NCBI RefSeq assembly: GCF_014643535.1
Contig: NZ_BMJQ01000003.1
Coordinates: 372,001-436,000, forward strand
Direction of reading: 5' to 3'
DNA: 64,000 nucleotides
Origin: Aliidongia dinghuensis
GTDB taxonomy: Bacteria > Pseudomonadota > Alphaproteobacteria > ATCC43930 > CGMCC-115725
This document shows, one piece after another, positions 8,874 to 17,083 of this stretch. Both the position numbers and the translations under genes were made by a program. Under the pieces are notes generated by a model that worked only from the letters and a program-made list of their open reading frames with translations, ran no database searches and was not told where the DNA came from. Numbering within the stretch: the first letter of the stretch is position 1; the number at the start of each line of letters is the position of its first letter.

Positions 8874-9815
8874 ATGACGGTCTCGATGTTCTGGACGGCC
8901 ATGCGGGTGCGGTTCGTCCTGGTCCTCGCCGGCCTGATGCTCACCCATGCCGGCTTCGCCGCGAGGCTCGATGTCGGCCCCGGCAAGACCTACAAGATGC
9001 CGTCGGAGGCTGCGGCCGTCGCCAGGGACGGCGATCATATCGAAATCGCGCCCGGGCAATATTTCGACTGCGCCGTCTGGCGCGCGAACAATCTGGTGAT
9101 CGAGGGCACCGCGCCCGGCGTCGTCATCACCGACAAGACCTGTCAAGGCAAGGGCCTGTTCGTTATCTCGGGCAACAACACGACCGTCCGCAACCTGACG
9201 CTCACGCGCGCCCGCGTGCCCGACATGAATGGCGCTGGCATCCGGCTGGACAGAGGCAGCCTGACGGTCGATGGCGTCAAGTTCATCGACAACCAGGACG
9301 GCATCCTGGGCGGCGGCCCGGGCGACACGGTCATCATCCGCAACAGCGAGTTCGTGAAGAACGGCGTCTGCGCCCCGGTCTGCGCCCACGGCATCTACGT
9401 CAACAACGCCGACCTGCTGCAGGTCGAGAGCTCACACTTCTCCGATACACAGCAGGCGCATTCGATCAAGTCGCGCGCGCGCCGGACCGTGGTCACCGGC
9501 TGCACCATCACCGACGGTCCGACCGGGACCTCGAGCTACCTCATCGACATCCCGAACGGCGGTGCCGTCGTCGTGCGCAGCAACATACTCGAAAAGGGGC
9601 CGAAGTCGGACAATCACACGACGGCAATCGCGATCGGCGAGGAAGGCGTCACCCAACCAACGCAGGAGATCACCGTCACCGACAACAGCTTCCGCAACGA
9701 CGGCAACTACCAGACGCTGTTCGTCTGGAACAACACGGCGACGCCAGCCGCGCTCAAGAACAACAAGCTCTTGGGTTCCGTGGTCCCACTGAGGGGCGAC
9801 GGCTCGGCACAATGA
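8874..9815 (+). CDS. Secreted right-handed parallel beta-helix protein (313 aa)
   Basis: A signal peptide (VRFVLVLAGLMLTHAGFAA) is followed by repeated beta-helix rungs (IEIAPGQYFDC, VIEGTAPGVVI, TVRNLTLTRARV, LTVDGVKFIDN, VIIRNSEFVKN). Conserved blocks are CAHGIYVNNADL, QAHSIKSRARRTVV and SSYLIDIPNGG, which I recognise from an uncharacterised but widespread proteobacterial beta-helix family. Cysteines in YFDC, DKTC and VCAPVCAHG could form disulfides in the periplasm. It is strongly similar in sequence and block order to the protein encoded at 35023-36069. The start is ATG 8874; the frame is open further upstream but that part runs antisense-like through the GH42 gene. The fold suggests binding or cleavage of a polysaccharide, but no catalytic residues can be named. 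Confidence 0.85.
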   Translation: MTVSMFWTAMRVRFVLVLAGLMLTHAGFAARLDVGPGKTYKMPSEAAAVARDGDHIEIAPGQYFDCAVWRANNLVIEGTAPGVVITDKTCQGKGLFVISGNNTTVRNLTLTRARVPDMNGAGIRLDRGSLTVDGVKFIDNQDGILGGGPGDTVIIRNSEFVKNGVCAPVCAHGIYVNNADLLQVESSHFSDTQQAHSIKSRARRTVVTGCTITDGPTGTSSYLIDIPNGGAVVVRSNILEKGPKSDNHTTAIAIGEEGVTQPTQEITVTDNSFRNDGNYQTLFVWNNTATPAALKNNKLLGSVVPLRGDGSAQ

Positions 9816-10035
9816 GCCCGGCCGAGCGGGTAGCCAGGCATCGAAATTTCGAAATCTTAAATCGTTAGCAAATCTTCCCCCTCCCCGAGTCGGCGCAAAA
9901 GCGGCGGCATCCTGGCGCCGGCTGTTCTTGGGCGAGCCGGTGTCGTAGACCGCGGCGTGAGCGGCCTAGATGGTCATGTCGCGCGGTTTCGGCTTTAAGC
10001 TTTAAGCGGCGGGTTCTTCACGGGACGAGCAGCGC

Positions 10036-10818
10036 ATGTTCGAGTTCTCCAAGATTGTCGGATTGCTGCTTCACCCGAGCCTGCTCATTTTACTGTCGTG
10101 CGTGGTCGGGCTCCTGTGCGCCCTCGTCCGCCGCACGGCGCGTCTCGGCCGCGCCTTGTTGATGGTGAGCGCCGCATTGCTCGTGTTCGCCGCCCTGCCC
10201 ATGAGCGACTGGCCGATCGAGATCCTGGAGGACCGCTTTCCCGAACCGACCAGGCTGCCCGACCATGTCGACGGCATCATCGTGCTGGGCGGCGCCATCA
10301 ATCTCGGCGTCTCGGCCGAGCATGACGCGCCCACGCTCAAGGCGGGCGCCGACCGGATAACAACCTTCCTCGCCCTCGCCCGCTATTTTCCCGGTGCCAA
10401 GCTCGTGTACACCGGGGGCTATGGCGAGGCTGACGTGGCACGCGATCTGTTCGGCGGCCTCGGCCTCGACCTCGATCGCGTCACGTTCGAACGCAAGTCG
10501 CGCACCACCTGGGAGAACGCGCTGTTCTCGAAACGCCTCGTCCAGCCGGCCGAGGGCGAAACCTGGCTGCTCGTCACCTCGGCAATCGATATCCCGAGGG
10601 CGGTCGCCTGCTTTCGTGCGGTCGGCTGGCACGTAACGCCCTGGCCGGCCGGCTACTTGATCCAGCACGACCGCGACGCCTATCTGCCGAACCTGCCGCA
10701 GGGGCTCGCCAACCTGGACTGGGCGACCCATGAATGGCTGGGCCTCGTCTATTATCGGCTGCGCGGCTGGACCGACACATGGTTTCCGGCGCCGGAGCGG
10801 GGCGGCCAATCCGTCTAG
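10036..10818 (+). CDS. YdcF/ElyC-type DUF218 membrane protein (260 aa)
   Basis: Two N-terminal transmembrane segments (about residues 10-28 and 38-56) precede a DUF218 domain. Family motifs are seen in order: DGIIVLGGAINLG, KLVYTGGYGE, ERKSRTTWENALFSK and LVTSAIDIPRAVACF. Members such as ElyC and SanA affect envelope integrity or polysaccharide carrier use in Enterobacteria, but their biochemistry is unsettled. The gene sits in the polysaccharide cluster, separated by 220 bases from the beta-helix gene and convergent with the GT2 gene, with only 11 bases between stops. A role in lipid-carrier or surface glycan homeostasis is inference. Confidence 0.85.
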   Translation: MFEFSKIVGLLLHPSLLILLSCVVGLLCALVRRTARLGRALLMVSAALLVFAALPMSDWPIEILEDRFPEPTRLPDHVDGIIVLGGAINLGVSAEHDAPTLKAGADRITTFLALARYFPGAKLVYTGGYGEADVARDLFGGLGLDLDRVTFERKSRTTWENALFSKRLVQPAEGETWLLVTSAIDIPRAVACFRAVGWHVTPWPAGYLIQHDRDAYLPNLPQGLANLDWATHEWLGLVYYRLRGWTDTWFPAPERGGQSV

Positions 10819-10829
10819 CGTTTGGACGC

Positions 10830-11774
10830 TCACCGACCGCGCCGCAGCGCCGCCTTGAGCGCGTCGGCCAGCGGCGAGGCACGCAACAGGAAGAGCGCGA
10901 TGCCGAACGGCCCCGCGCCATGGCGGATCGCCCGCAGCAGCAGAGCCAGTCCCCGGCGTCGCCAGCCGTCCCGATAGGCGTTGCGCCCCATCCGTTCATA
11001 GATGCGCCGCAGGATCCGATGGCGCTCGGCCCGGGTCAGCGCCGCCCGGTGCGCCTCGACATGGGCCAGGAGCCTGGGCAGCCAATCCGTGATCGAGAGG
11101 CCGCGGTTCCGGTCCATATAGCTGCCGATGCTCCGCCGGTAGCGCACCAGGATCTCGGGCAAGGCGACCACTTCGCCGGCGAAGGCGAGCCTGAGCCACA
11201 GGTCCTGGTCCTCGCCAACGCGGAGATCCCTGTCGAAGCCGCCAAGCCGGCGTGCCACCGCCGTATCGACGACGGCGCAGGGCGTGCCGACATAGACGTC
11301 CTCCAGCATGCCTTTCCAGGCATCCGGCCCGCTCGTCACCACGCAGCCGTCGTAGACCGTGCCCTCGGCGACGCCGTCGCGCACCCAGATTGCATTGCAG
11401 CAGCAGAGCACCGCGCCCGGCGCGGTCATGAGGGACGCCACCTGCCGGGCGAGCTTGTCGGGCAGCCATTCGTCGTCGGCATCGAGAAAGGCGGTGTAGC
11501 GTCCGGCTGCGGCGGCGAGCCCCGTGTTGCGCGCTGCGGCCGGCCCCTGGTTGCGCTCGTGCCGGATGACCCGGAGACGCGGCTCTTCGGCCGCGAGCCG
11601 CTCGACCAGGCCGATCGTCCCGTCGGTGCTGCCGTCGTCAACGATCAGGATCTCGAGCGCCTCGTAGGTCTGCGCGCGTACGGACGCAAGCGCCGACAGG
11701 ATCGTCCGCTCGGCATTGAAGGTCGGGATGATTACCGAAATCAGCGGCGATGCGTCCGGCCGCCGGGCCATCAT
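10830..11774 (-). CDS. Glycosyltransferase family 2 (314 aa)
   Basis: GT-A fold glycosyltransferase with the canonical N-terminal pattern SVIIPTFNAERTI, LEILIVDDGSTDGT, NQGPAAARNTGLAAA and the metal-binding motif FLDADDEWLPD (DxD-type). GT2 enzymes use nucleotide sugars and act on the cytoplasmic side. Tandem ATG codons at 11774 and 11771 follow a GAGGGG ribosome site. The C-terminal 100 residues are arginine-rich and could associate with the membrane. The gene is convergent with the YdcF-like gene and divergent from the exosortase-associated ligase operon. The donor sugar is unknown. Confidence 0.92.
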   Translation of the reverse strand: MMARRPDASPLISVIIPTFNAERTILSALASVRAQTYEALEILIVDDGSTDGTIGLVERLAAEEPRLRVIRHERNQGPAAARNTGLAAAAGRYTAFLDADDEWLPDKLARQVASLMTAPGAVLCCCNAIWVRDGVAEGTVYDGCVVTSGPDAWKGMLEDVYVGTPCAVVDTAVARRLGGFDRDLRVGEDQDLWLRLAFAGEVVALPEILVRYRRSIGSYMDRNRGLSITDWLPRLLAHVEAHRAALTRAERHRILRRIYERMGRNAYRDGWRRRGLALLLRAIRHGAGPFGIALFLLRASPLADALKAALRRGR

Positions 11775-12086
11775 CCCCTCACCCTTTGCCCAAACCCGCT
11801 TGCCCGGCCCCGCTGTTGCGGAGGCTTGCCGGGCAACACGCTACCGATGATAGAAATTTTCCATCGGCTGTCCATTCATACGGCACCTTGCGCGATCGCG
11901 GCATGGTTTTGTTAAGGAAAACGCGCGACGCTGCGGCGCGTCGCGCCCGGTGACCGTCGTGCAAGCTCTGCCGTCCTGGCCATTTTGCTTGGCGGCGTGT
12001 GTGTGATGGGGGCATGTCGGAGCGGGTGTCGGCGGTTGGCCCCTGAGCGGCTGGCCGCAGGTCCGGGTTAGCGCTAGGAGAGAGAG
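11775..12086. other. 312-base divergent intergenic region
   Basis: This separates the leftward GT2 gene from the rightward remnant/O-ligase unit. It contains a stretch of lower GC (11849-11925) that would suit promoters, and a 9-bp hairpin with arms at 11923-11931 and 11938-11946. An AGGAGAGAG ribosome-site-like run at 12076-12084 lies just ahead of the remnant ATG at 12087. No convincing sigma-70 or sigma-54 site could be chosen, and no gene was seen. Confidence 0.5.
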
Positions 12087-12248
12087 ATGCGGATTGCGGT
12101 CATCGGGACGGGGTATGTCGGTCGCGTCTCTGGGGCTTGCTTCTCGGAGTTCGGCGCCTCGTCCCGACGCGGCGACGACCATGCCGACCGCATCGTCGTC
12201 GACTTGCGCAACATCTTCGGCTCTGCCCGCGTCGCCCGCCATGCGTGA
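12087..12248 (+). pseudogene. Internally deleted UDP-glucose 6-dehydrogenase remnant (53 codons)
   Basis: The 53-codon frame starts MRIAVIGTGYVGRVSGACFS, which matches the NAD-binding N-terminus of UDP-glucose/GDP-mannose dehydrogenases (GxGxxG, normally followed by about 400 more residues). After residue 23 it continues almost at once into ADRIVVDLRNIFGSARVARH, which resembles the extreme C-terminus of UDP-glucose dehydrogenases (VVDLRNIY...). The middle of the gene is therefore deleted in frame. A good ribosome site (AGGAG) precedes the ATG. The stop TGA at 12246 overlaps the start of the O-ligase gene (ATG 12241) by 8 bases, so the remnant may still be translated and couple ribosomes into the next gene. 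Assignment rests on motif recognition at both ends only. Confidence 0.7.
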
Positions 12249-13566
12249 CCTGCTGATCGCGTTCTTCCTTCTGGGCAGTCTGCCGGTAATACTGGCGCGG
12301 CCCTATGTCGGCTTCATCATGTGGTTCGTGGTCTCCTTCATGAACCCGCATCAGCTCGCCTACGGCTTCGTCACGAGGCTGCCGGTCGCCCTGATGGTCG
12401 CCGGCTGCACGATCCTGGGTTTCATAGCGTTCCGCGAGCAGAAGCGGATGCCGATCGACGCCACGATCGGCCTTGTTATCGCGCTTGCAGTCTGGATCAC
12501 GGTCACGAGCGCGTTCTCGCTCAGGCCCGACCTCGCCTGGGCCGACTGGGACAAGGTCATCAAGACCTTCGGCATGACGTTGCTGATGATCCCGCTCATC
12601 ACCAATCGCCAGCGGCTGCAGGCGGTCATCTGGGCGATCGTGATCAGCATCGATTTCTACGGCGTGCGCGGCGGCCTCTTCACCATCATCTCGGGTGGCG
12701 GCGGCCGCGTCCTCGGTCCGGCAGACACGACGCTCGGCGACAACAACCAATTGGCGGCGGCCCTCATCATGACGCTGCCACTCATCCGCTATCTGCAGAC
12801 CCAGACCGAGCACCGCTGGGTCCGCCTGGGCCTGCTTGCGGCCCTGGGCCTGACCACGGTCTCGGTCTTCGGCTCCTATTCCCGCGGCGCGCTCATCGGC
12901 CTCGGCGTCATGTTCCTCTGGATGCTCCGGTCCTCGCGGCACAAGGCGACCATCCTCTTGGCCGCGGTGTTCGGCATTGGCGCGCTCGCGCTCGTCATGC
13001 CGGAGAGCTGGTATGCCCGCATGCACACGATCGGTAGCTATGACCAGGACCAGTCGACGGAGGGCCGGTTCGATGCGTGGCGGTTCGCGTTCCGGCTGGC
13101 GCTCGACCGGCCGCTCGTCGGCGGCGGCTTCCATATCTACGCGGACTCCCAGCGTTTCCTGTCGCTCGTGCCGGACGCACCGATCGCGCGCGCGTTCCAC
13201 AGCATCTATTTCGAGGCCTTGGGCGAGCACGGTTTCGTCGGCCTCGGCATTTTCCTGGCGGTGATTGGCGCCGGCCTCATCACGACCGCGCGGCTGCGCC
13301 GGCGGACCCGCCGGGAGCCGCAGCAGGCCTGGGCCTATGAGCTCGGCTCGATGGTCCAGGTGAGCATCGTGGGCTATCTGGTCGCCGGCGCCTTCCTGGA
13401 GCTCACGTTCTTCGACCTGTTCTACGCGATCGTCGTTCTGCCGACCTTGGCAGGCATCGTGCTCGACCGCGAGCAGGAGGACGAGGAAGCGCCGCCGATC
13501 CGTAGCAGGCCCGCCGAGCTGCTCCGGGCGGCGCGACAAGCCGTGGCAAAACCGATACGCTCGTAA
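12241..13566 (+). CDS. Exosortase A-associated putative O-glycosylation ligase (441 aa)
   Basis: Polytopic inner-membrane protein of the O-antigen ligase/polymerase (Wzy/WaaL-like) superfamily, matching the PEP-CTERM-associated subfamily (PEP_O_lig_1). It begins MRDLLIAFFLLGSLPVILAR, followed by the subfamily-typical RPYVGFIMWFVVSFMNPHQL. It has about ten hydrophobic segments, a central periplasmic loop with VSVFGSYSRGALIGL, and HSIYFEALGEHGFVG, the Wzy_C-like signature near residue 320. The start is ATG 12241, inside the dehydrogenase remnant; the frame stays open upstream to 12094, but that extension is unlike the family. Family members are proposed, not proven, to transfer glycan to PEP-CTERM proteins or to polymerise the repeat unit. 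It is followed by the ligase and decarboxylase genes of the same system. Confidence 0.9.
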   Translation: MRDLLIAFFLLGSLPVILARPYVGFIMWFVVSFMNPHQLAYGFVTRLPVALMVAGCTILGFIAFREQKRMPIDATIGLVIALAVWITVTSAFSLRPDLAWADWDKVIKTFGMTLLMIPLITNRQRLQAVIWAIVISIDFYGVRGGLFTIISGGGGRVLGPADTTLGDNNQLAAALIMTLPLIRYLQTQTEHRWVRLGLLAALGLTTVSVFGSYSRGALIGLGVMFLWMLRSSRHKATILLAAVFGIGALALVMPESWYARMHTIGSYDQDQSTEGRFDAWRFAFRLALDRPLVGGGFHIYADSQRFLSLVPDAPIARAFHSIYFEALGEHGFVGLGIFLAVIGAGLITTARLRRRTRREPQQAWAYELGSMVQVSIVGYLVAGAFLELTFFDLFYAIVVLPTLAGIVLDREQEDEEAPPIRSRPAELLRAARQAVAKPIRS

Positions 13567-13590
13567 GCATCCGTTCCGGGGAGCGCCCTC

Positions 13591-13983
13591 TTGTTCGCCT
13601 TATTCCTCGTCGCCGCCTTGGCTGGCATCGTCTATCTCATGGCTTGGGTCGTCATGAACGACGAGGCGAAGCATATCGACGATCAGACAGGGCTCCTGCG
13701 CATGACCAGGCCCAAGAGGGCAGCAACACCGTCCGCGGAGGAGCCGAAAGCGGCCCCGCGGCACGGCCGTCGCGCCCGGCCGCTCGGTGAGCCGATCACC
13801 AACCGCTGGGCCTCGCGCCCAGGTCGTCCTCAGTCCGCGCGTCCTCTGCCCGGCCGCGCGAAACCTGTCGTCCCGACGAAGCCCCCTGTCACCACCCCCA
13901 TGCCCGCACCGGCACGCGAGGCCGAGGAAGAGATCATCCATCCGCTATGGCAAGGCCGCCGCCGGCCGGGACAGCGCCGCTGA
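13591..13983 (+). CDS. Small membrane-anchored proline/arginine-rich protein (130 aa)
   Basis: I do not recognise a family. TTG at 13591, preceded by GGGGAG 8 bases upstream, starts a protein with one N-terminal transmembrane segment (FALFLVAALAGIVYLMAWVV). About 100 residues rich in Pro, Arg and Ala follow (for example RPGRPQSARPLPGRAKPVVP), probably disordered. It lies 24 bases after the O-ligase gene and one base before the AMP-ligase ATG, so it is co-transcribed with both. The codon pattern is like its neighbours and its antisense frame has no homology feel. A scaffold or tether role for the membrane steps is only a guess. Confidence 0.6.
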   Translation: MFALFLVAALAGIVYLMAWVVMNDEAKHIDDQTGLLRMTRPKRAATPSAEEPKAAPRHGRRARPLGEPITNRWASRPGRPQSARPLPGRAKPVVPTKPPVTTPMPAPAREAEEEIIHPLWQGRRRPGQRR

Positions 13984-13984
13984 G

Positions 13985-15607
13985 ATGACGAGGCTCGCGG
14001 CCGACCTCCTGCTGTCGGCGGCCGACCGGCACGGCCACGCAACGGCGCTCGTCGACGCGTCGACCACGCTCGACTATGGCGAGCTCGCCCAGCGCGTCGA
14101 CGGGATCGCGCGTGGGCTGGTGGCGCTGGGGACGGCGCGCCGGGACCGGGTTGCCGTCTTCCTGGAAAAGCGCTGGGAAACGGTCGGCAGCCTGATCGGC
14201 GCCATGCGCGCCGGCTGCGTCATGGTGCCGATCAATCCGACCTTGAAGGCGCGCCAGGTGCGCCACGTGCTGCGCGATGGCGGGGTGCGCGTGTTCGTCA
14301 CCAGCCGCAGCCGCCTCGCGGCGCTGGGGCCGATCCTCGATGATTGCCCGGCGCTCAAAGCGCTGGTCCTCGTCCCGGACGGCTCGAGCGAGGCGCCTGC
14401 CGTTCCCGCCCGGATCGACAAGGCCGCGATCGAGACGATCGAGTGGCACGAGCTCGCCCGGCAGGACGGCCCGGCGCTGCACCGTACGATCGACGCCGAC
14501 ATGGCGGCGATCTTCTACACGTCGGGGTCGACCGGCCTGCCGAAGGGCGTCGCCTTCAGCCACCGCAACCTCGTCGCCGGGGCGGAAAGCGTCAACGCCT
14601 ATCTCGGCAACGGGCCGGAAGACCGCCTACTGGCTGCCCTGCCGCTCAGCTTCGACGCCGGCTTCAGCCAGCTCACCACAGGTTTTGCCGCCGGTGCGCG
14701 CATCGTGCTCTTGAACTATCTCCTGCCGCGCGATCTCGTCCGCGCCATCGCCGAGGCCGGCATCACCGGCCTCACCGGCGTGCCGCCGCTGTTCGCGCAG
14801 CTGGTGAAGTCCGACTGGCCGGCCGCGGCCGGCGCCTCGCTCCGCTATTTCGCCAATACCGGCGGACACATGCCGCGCGCCGTGCTCGACCGCATGCGCC
14901 GCGCGGCGCCGCGGGCCCGGATCTTCCTCATGTACGGGCTGACGGAGGCGTTCCGCTCGACCTACCTGCCGCCCGACGAGATCGACCGGCGGCCCGACTC
15001 GATCGGCAAGGCCATTCCTAACAACGAGATCCTGGTGGTCGACGAAGAGGGCGCCCCCTGCCCGCCCGGCCAGGTCGGCGAACTCGTCCATCGCGGTGCT
15101 ACGGTGGCGATGGGTTATTGGAACGATCCGGAGCAGACGGCCATGCGCTTCCGCCCAGCACCGAAGGGCGATGCGGCGGCCCCGCCCGGCGAACGGGCCG
15201 TCTGGTCCGGCGACCTCGTCCGCCAGGACGAGGAAGGTTTCCTCTATTTCGTCGGCCGGCGCGACGACATGATCAAGACGTCGGGCTATCGGGTGAGCCC
15301 GACCGAGATCGAGGAGATCGCCTACGGCTTTCCTGGGGTCGCCGAGGTCGCTGCCGTCGGGCTCCCGGACGAGGTGCTGGGCCACACCATCGCGCTCGCG
15401 GTCGCACCGGCCGCGCCGGACCTCCCGCCCGACACGGCGGCCCTGCTCGACCGCTTCCGGGGAGAAGTGCCCTCGCACATGGTGCCGCGCCGCATCTTCG
15501 TGCTGCCGAGCCTGCCGCACGGCCCGAACGGCAAGATCGACCGGGGCGCCGTCCGCACGTGGCTCATGTCGGCGCCGGCGGAGATCGCCGCCGAGGTCGC
15601 CTCGTGA
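13985..15607 (+). CDS. Acyl-CoA ligase (AMP-forming), exosortase A-associated (540 aa)
   Basis: Member of the ANL adenylating superfamily. The P-loop-like motif YTSGSTGLPKGV lies near residue 180. Later motifs are YFANTGGHMP, FLMYGLTEAFRSTYLP, SGDLVRQDEEGFLYFVGRRD, IKTSGYRVSPTEIEE and a C-terminal GKIDR with the catalytic lysine. It matches the PEP-CTERM/exosortase A subfamily (ligase_PEP_1) by these blocks and by its neighbours. It should activate a carboxylic acid as an adenylate and load it on CoA or a carrier protein. The acyl carrier protein often encoded next to it is absent here. ATG 13985 starts one base after the preceding stop. The next gene begins with GTG overlapping this stop by 4 bases. 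Confidence 0.92.
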   Translation: MTRLAADLLLSAADRHGHATALVDASTTLDYGELAQRVDGIARGLVALGTARRDRVAVFLEKRWETVGSLIGAMRAGCVMVPINPTLKARQVRHVLRDGGVRVFVTSRSRLAALGPILDDCPALKALVLVPDGSSEAPAVPARIDKAAIETIEWHELARQDGPALHRTIDADMAAIFYTSGSTGLPKGVAFSHRNLVAGAESVNAYLGNGPEDRLLAALPLSFDAGFSQLTTGFAAGARIVLLNYLLPRDLVRAIAEAGITGLTGVPPLFAQLVKSDWPAAAGASLRYFANTGGHMPRAVLDRMRRAAPRARIFLMYGLTEAFRSTYLPPDEIDRRPDSIGKAIPNNEILVVDEEGAPCPPGQVGELVHRGATVAMGYWNDPEQTAMRFRPAPKGDAAAPPGERAVWSGDLVRQDEEGFLYFVGRRDDMIKTSGYRVSPTEIEEIAYGFPGVAEVAAVGLPDEVLGHTIALAVAPAAPDLPPDTAALLDRFRGEVPSHMVPRRIFVLPSLPHGPNGKIDRGAVRTWLMSAPAEIAAEVAS

Positions 15608-16845
15608 GTGGCGTTACGAACGGCCCGGCACTACCGGCCGACTGGGCATCCGCATTCGTCGACGGCGAGCTCACCATCGGCGGCATCCCGGCGAGCCGGC
15701 TCGCCGCCCGCGTCGGCGGCACGCCGTTCTTCGCCTATGACCGCGCCCGGGTTGCCGGCCGCGTGGCCGCGCTGCGCCAGGCCCTGCCGGCCTCGGTCGA
15801 TCTGCATTATTCGCTGAAGGCCAACCCGATGCCGGCGCTGGTCGGCTATCTCGGCCGGCTCGTCGACGGCTTCGACGTCGCCTCGGCCGGTGAAATGAAG
15901 ATCGCGCTCGACGCGGGCATGGCGCCGGAGCGCGTCGGCTTCGCCGGCCCCGGCAAGTCGGACGCCGAGCTCCGTCAGGCTGCCGCCGCCGGCGTCATCG
16001 TCAGCCTCGAAGGCCAGGGCGAGCCCGAACGCCTGCACGAGGCAGGGCGCGCCGTCGGCTGCCGGCCGCGGGTCATGGTCCGGGTGAACCCGGCGTTCGA
16101 CGTCCGTGCCGGCGGCCTGCGCATGGGCGGCGGACCGAAACCGTTCGGCATCGACGAGGAGGACGTGCCGGCCCTGCTCCGCCGGGTGGCCGCACTCGAC
16201 CTCGATTTCGCGGGTTTTCATCTCTATTGGGGCTCCCAGAGCCTCGACGCGGCGCGCATCGCGGAGGCGCAGGAGCAGGCGATGTCCGCCTTCCTGAAGC
16301 TCGCGGCCGTGGCCCCGGCACCGCCGCGCCTGTTCAATCTCGGCGGCGGCTTCGGCATCCCCTATGCGGCAGGCGATCCGGCGCTCGACCTTCCGGCGGC
16401 AGCCCGGAACGTGGCGGCGGCCGCAGCACGCCTCGCCCAACAGCTGCCCGACGCCCGGCTCATCGTCGAACTCGGCCGTTATCTGGTGGGCGAAGCCGGC
16501 GTCTATGTCTGCCGGGTGCTCGACCGCAAGGTCTCGCGCGGCGAGGTCTTCCTCGTCACCGACGGCGGCCTGCACCATCACCTGGCCGCGTCCGGCAATT
16601 TCGGCCAGGTCGTGCGGCGCAACTATCCGGTTGCCGTGGCAACGCGGCCCATCGACGGCCCGCGCGAGACGGCGACGATCGCCGGCCGCCTGTGCACGCC
16701 GCTCGATGTGCTGGCACGCAAAGCCGAGCTCGCCGTCGCCGCACCCGGCGACCTCATCGCCGTGTTCCAGTCGGGCGCCTATGGCGCCTCGGCCAGCCCC
16801 GCCGGCTTCCTCAGCCACGGCGCGGCACCTGAGATTCTCATTTAA
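15604..16845 (+). CDS. PLP-dependent decarboxylase, exosortase A-associated (413 aa)
   Basis: Fold-type III PLP enzyme of the ornithine/diaminopimelate decarboxylase family, exosortase A-associated subfamily (dCO2ase_PEP1). The PLP lysine is K72 in HYSLKANPMPAL. Further motifs are GFDVASAGEMKIAL, PFGIDEED, FNLGGGFGIPY (phosphate-binding glycines), ELGRYLVGEAGVYVCRV and the C-terminal FQSGAYGASASP. The start is GTG 15604, overlapping the AMP-ligase stop (GTGA), so the pair is translationally coupled and probably acts on the same small molecule. The last codons and the TAA lie within a terminator hairpin. The substrate is not known for the subfamily; an amino-acid-derived polysaccharide substituent is plausible. 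Confidence 0.93.
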   Translation: MSGVTNGPALPADWASAFVDGELTIGGIPASRLAARVGGTPFFAYDRARVAGRVAALRQALPASVDLHYSLKANPMPALVGYLGRLVDGFDVASAGEMKIALDAGMAPERVGFAGPGKSDAELRQAAAAGVIVSLEGQGEPERLHEAGRAVGCRPRVMVRVNPAFDVRAGGLRMGGGPKPFGIDEEDVPALLRRVAALDLDFAGFHLYWGSQSLDAARIAEAQEQAMSAFLKLAAVAPAPPRLFNLGGGFGIPYAAGDPALDLPAAARNVAAAAARLAQQLPDARLIVELGRYLVGEAGVYVCRVLDRKVSRGEVFLVTDGGLHHHLAASGNFGQVVRRNYPVAVATRPIDGPRETATIAGRLCTPLDVLARKAELAVAAPGDLIAVFQSGAYGASASPAGFLSHGAAPEILI

Positions 16846-16858
16846 TCTCAGGCTTTTT
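16828..16858 (+). terminator. Rho-independent terminator overlapping the decarboxylase stop
   Basis: Perfect 9-bp stem with arms CCTGAGATT (16828-16836) and AATCTCAGG (16844-16852), a 7-base loop and CTTTTT after the stem. The stop codon TAA (16843-16845) lies at the loop edge. It closes the O-ligase/ligase/decarboxylase operon and insulates the PEP-CTERM gene downstream. Confidence 0.8.
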
Positions 16859-16948
16859 AGAAAAAAGAGTCGGAAAACTTGACAGTCGGCCGGTTCGCCA
16901 AGCACCCAAAAACGACCGATACCCATATAAATCAATAAGATAGCGTCA

Positions 16949-16965
16949 TTGGCACGCCGTGTGCT
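16949..16965 (+). promoter_or_regulatory. Sigma-54 (-24/-12) promoter for the PEP-CTERM gene
   Basis: The 17 bases TTGGCACGCCGTGTGCT place GG and GC exactly ten bases apart, with the consensus TTGGCACG at -24 and GTGCT in place of TTGCT at -12. Transcription would start near 16976, giving a leader of about 108 bases that includes a small hairpin at 17018-17032. Upstream, AGTCGG occurs at 16868 and 16884, a possible activator site. PrsR, encoded at 29155, is a sigma-54 activator of PEP-CTERM genes, so it is the likely regulator (inference). Confidence 0.75.
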
Positions 16966-17083
16966 TACCCCTATAGCAAGCGTCGAAATGCGCTGACCCA
17001 TTGGCTCTCTTGGCAGTCCCGTCAAAAACGGGGGGAAGGGAGCGCCAGAGACCAATTTGTTAGCTTATTCAAGGGGATTACGA

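Noticed and set aside
9841..9852. Perfect palindrome TCGAAATTTCGA after the first beta-helix gene
   Set aside because: It is a single copy with no T-run and no matching site at other promoters in the window, so no operator or terminator call is justified.
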